Assembly (NCBI GenBank): GCA_030917805.1
Contig: JAUPUA010000036.1
Span: 1-6,250, forward strand
Reading direction: 5' to 3'
Source: Patescibacteria group bacterium
GTDB taxonomy: Bacteria; Patescibacteriota; Saccharimonadia; Saccharimonadales; HK-STAS-PATE-42
DNA length: 6,250 nucleotides
The notes beneath the pieces were generated by a model, which had not been told where the DNA came from, searched no databases, and was given only the letters and a program-made list of their open reading frames with translations. Positions 5,492 to 6,250 of the stretch are shown here, piece after piece (the stretch's first letter is position 1; every line of letters starts with the position of its first letter). Made by a program: the position numbers and the translations under genes.

Positions 5492-5497
5492 CTCCTT
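5492..5497 (-). promoter_or_regulatory. Shine-Dalgarno sequence that fixes the TTG start of the fibre gene
   Basis: The minus strand reads AAGGAG, then six bases (ATAAGG), then TTG at 5485-5483. No ATG, GTG or other TTG lies between the upstream in-frame TAA and this codon. It is the only well-placed ribosome-binding site I can see in the window. Confidence 0.75.
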
Positions 5498-5521
5498 CTT
5501 CTTATATTCACCTTACTACTA

Positions 5522-5551
5522 ATAGTAGCTCAGAGCTTATGCTTAAGTAAA
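5522..5551 (-). promoter_or_regulatory. Possible promoter of the fibre gene
   Basis: On the minus strand TTTACT (5551-5546) and TACTAT (5527-5522) are 18 bases apart. A start near 5515 would give a leader of about 30 bases containing the Shine-Dalgarno sequence. The -10 lies within the short palindrome CTACTAATAGTAG (5516-5528), next to AGCTCAGAGCT (5527-5537), which could be operator sites. Cotranscription from the upstream 101-residue gene remains possible, since no terminator separates the two. Confidence 0.4.
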
Positions 5552-5574
5552 CGATATTAAGATAAATAAATAAA

Positions 5575-5880
5575 CTACCTATCTGAGAACTCTCTGTTCT
5601 TCTGGCCTCTCTTAGTAGCCAAGAATAAAGATACACCTCCGCCAGTTGCAGCTAACGCTAAAACGCCCAGCACAGGAGCACTGATTCCAGTTAAAGGCGC
5701 AAAGATGCCCCTCTTCGGACATTCAGCGGTCTGGTAACTTCCGGCACCATAACTACCACAACTATACTCGGATGCACTGGCTATAGGGCTGTAGAAAAAA
5801 AGCCCAAGCACACTTAAGTATATGGCCAGTAGTGCAGCTTTTATTAAGGATCTAACGGCTAGTCTTCTTTTCTTGCACAT
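5575..5880 (-). CDS. Small secreted protein with signal peptide and C-terminal membrane anchor (possible sorting signal)
   Basis: This 101-residue protein is predicted to sit on the cell surface. Residues 2-10 are basic (CKKRRLAVR), 11-30 are hydrophobic, and SPIASASE (31-38) offers a signal-peptidase site after A36. The exposed part is only about 25 residues and is rich in Gly, Ser and Tyr (GSYGAGSYQ, 42-50), flanked by C41 and C54, which could form a disulfide. APLTG (61-65), a hydrophobic span to about 88 and a basic tail KRGQKNR follow; this is the layout of a cell-wall sorting signal with Ala in place of the Leu of LPxTG. A plain membrane anchor is equally possible. I do not recognise a named family. 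The fibre gene lies 89 bases downstream on the same strand. The ATG has no Shine-Dalgarno sequence, and its leader appears to be about 36 bases. Confidence 0.75.
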   Translation of the reverse strand: MCKKRRLAVRSLIKAALLAIYLSVLGLFFYSPIASASEYSCGSYGAGSYQTAECPKRGIFAPLTGISAPVLGVLALAATGGGVSLFLATKRGQKNREFSDR

Positions 5881-5922
5881 AAAATGGGCTATGTCTTTGC
5901 TACTTTTAGCCTTACTCTTACA

Positions 5923-5931
5923 ATACTAACA
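5923..5931 (-). promoter_or_regulatory. Possible extended -10 for the small secreted protein
   Basis: The minus strand reads TGTTAGTAT (TG-n-TAGTAT), about 42 bases upstream of the ATG at 5880. No -35 is at the right distance. The TATAGT in the nearby 22-bp palindrome is an alternative promoter on the same strand. Confidence 0.35.
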
Positions 5932-5951
5932 AAAGTTGCAAAACAATTAAC

Positions 5952-5973
5952 ATAACTATAAGCTTATAGTTAT
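5952..5973. promoter_or_regulatory. Perfect 22-bp palindrome in the divergent spacer (operator and/or back-to-back promoters)
   Basis: ATAACTATAAG and its exact reverse complement CTTATAGTTAT meet at 5962/5963 with no gap. Each strand contains TATAGT (5965-5970 on plus; 5960-5955 on minus), the hexamer used ahead of the deaminase and kinase genes. It lies between the small secreted gene (minus) and the small membrane gene (plus). With no loop it is unlikely to be a hairpin terminator. A dimeric repressor site overlapping divergent -10 boxes is the simplest reading. Confidence 0.6.
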
Positions 5974-6007
5974 AGACATATAAGGAGACTCCTGGTAGTT
6001 AGTTCAA

Positions 6008-6202
6008 ATGAAAGAGAGTTTCGAAAACATCCTACAACAAAAGCTGACACGGAAAGAATTCATACAGTACATTGGCTCAGGCTTGATGGTACTCTTTGGT
6101 ATAAGCAGCCTACTGAAGGCCATACAAACACCTCCCTCAAAGAAGGGGCTACCAAGTGGAAACACCTATGGATCTCAAGCATATGGCGGTAGAAAAAAAT
6201 AG
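6008..6202 (+). CDS. Small single-span membrane protein with TRKEF motif and YGSQAYGG tail
   Basis: This 64-residue protein has an N-terminal charged segment, then LTRKEFIQY (13-21), a hydrophobic helix IGSGLMVLFGISSLL (22-36), and a polar tail with the tyrosine/glycine-rich sequence YGSQAYGG (54-61) before RKK. The TRKEF plus hydrophobic-helix pattern resembles a Tat signal (S/T-R-R-x-F) with Lys replacing the second Arg, but no AxA cleavage site follows, so a retained membrane protein seems likelier. The start is the only in-frame ATG after a TAG at 5996-5998. AAGGAG at 5982-5987 is 20 bases upstream, too far to serve it well. The gene is divergent from the surface-protein pair across the 22-bp palindrome. 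The tail echoes YGAGSYQ in the 101-residue neighbour. Function is unknown; I do not recognise a characterised family. Confidence 0.72.
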   Translation: MKESFENILQQKLTRKEFIQYIGSGLMVLFGISSLLKAIQTPPSKKGLPSGNTYGSQAYGGRKK

Positions 6203-6250
6203 TTCATGGCGCTAGCAAATCTGTCTATCTTCGATTAGCCTTATGGTATA

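Noticed and set aside
5535..5546. GCTTATGCTTAA, identical to 12 bases of the tRNA-Lys trailer (1483-1494)
   Set aside because: A 12-base match between two places in 6 kb of A+T-rich DNA is about what chance gives, and the flanks do not align.
5959..5982. Seven-codon minus-strand ORF (MSITISL) with AGGAG upstream
   Set aside because: It lies within the 22-bp palindrome and is too short to support. The apparent SD is the same odd palindrome seen on the other strand.
5993..6001. TGGTAGTTA exactly six bases before the ATG at 6008, as a fourth leaderless promoter
   Set aside because: The TG and the spacing fit, but TAGTTA matches TATAAT at only two of six positions.
6206..6238. Ten-codon ORF (MALANLSIFD) after the small membrane gene
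   Set aside because: It is short, has no promoter or ribosome-binding site, and has no supporting context before the window ends.

Overview
The window reads as a piece of a small, A+T-rich genome, most likely Candidatus Saccharibacteria (TM7) or a close relative in the Patescibacteria. This is an inference. It rests on promoters placed so close to start codons that mRNAs should be leaderless, a stripped-down clamp-loader delta-prime subunit, and a fibre-like protein opening with a PIPGEDDGDWGDVLN-type motif that I associate with this group. TAG and TAA end the genes and no internal TGA needs recoding, so the Gracilibacteria/Absconditabacteria code is not needed.

Region 1 (1-1322, minus strand) is core information processing: an RluA-family pseudouridine synthase followed 37 bases later by the N-terminal part of a DNA polymerase III delta-prime-like subunit that runs off the window edge. 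Each start has its own -10 element close by.

Region 2 (1402-3008, plus strand) starts with tRNA-Lys(CTT). Three single-gene units for nucleotide handling follow: a cytidine/blasticidin-type deaminase, a P-loop kinase interrupted by an in-frame TAG, and a Nudix hydrolase. The three spacers ahead of these genes are related to each other. Each carries a CCTCCAAT-containing tract, a terminator-like hairpin (degenerate in the third) and an extended -10 box (TGnTATnnT) exactly six bases before the ATG. The first tract begins inside the tRNA 3' end. The layout looks like serial gene cassettes at a tRNA locus, and it is the most unusual structure in the window.

Region 3 (3050-6202) looks like a cell-surface locus. 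An 811-residue phage-tail-fibre/tailspike-like beta-helix protein without a signal peptide lies downstream of a 101-residue secreted, C-terminally membrane-anchored protein on the minus strand. A 64-residue single-span membrane protein is divergent from them. A perfect 22-bp palindrome sits in the 127-base divergent spacer and carries TATAGT hexamers on both strands. A plausible but unproven reading is a surface-attachment or polysaccharide-binding system of an episymbiont. The fibre gene differs from the other genes in using a Shine-Dalgarno sequence and a TTG start.
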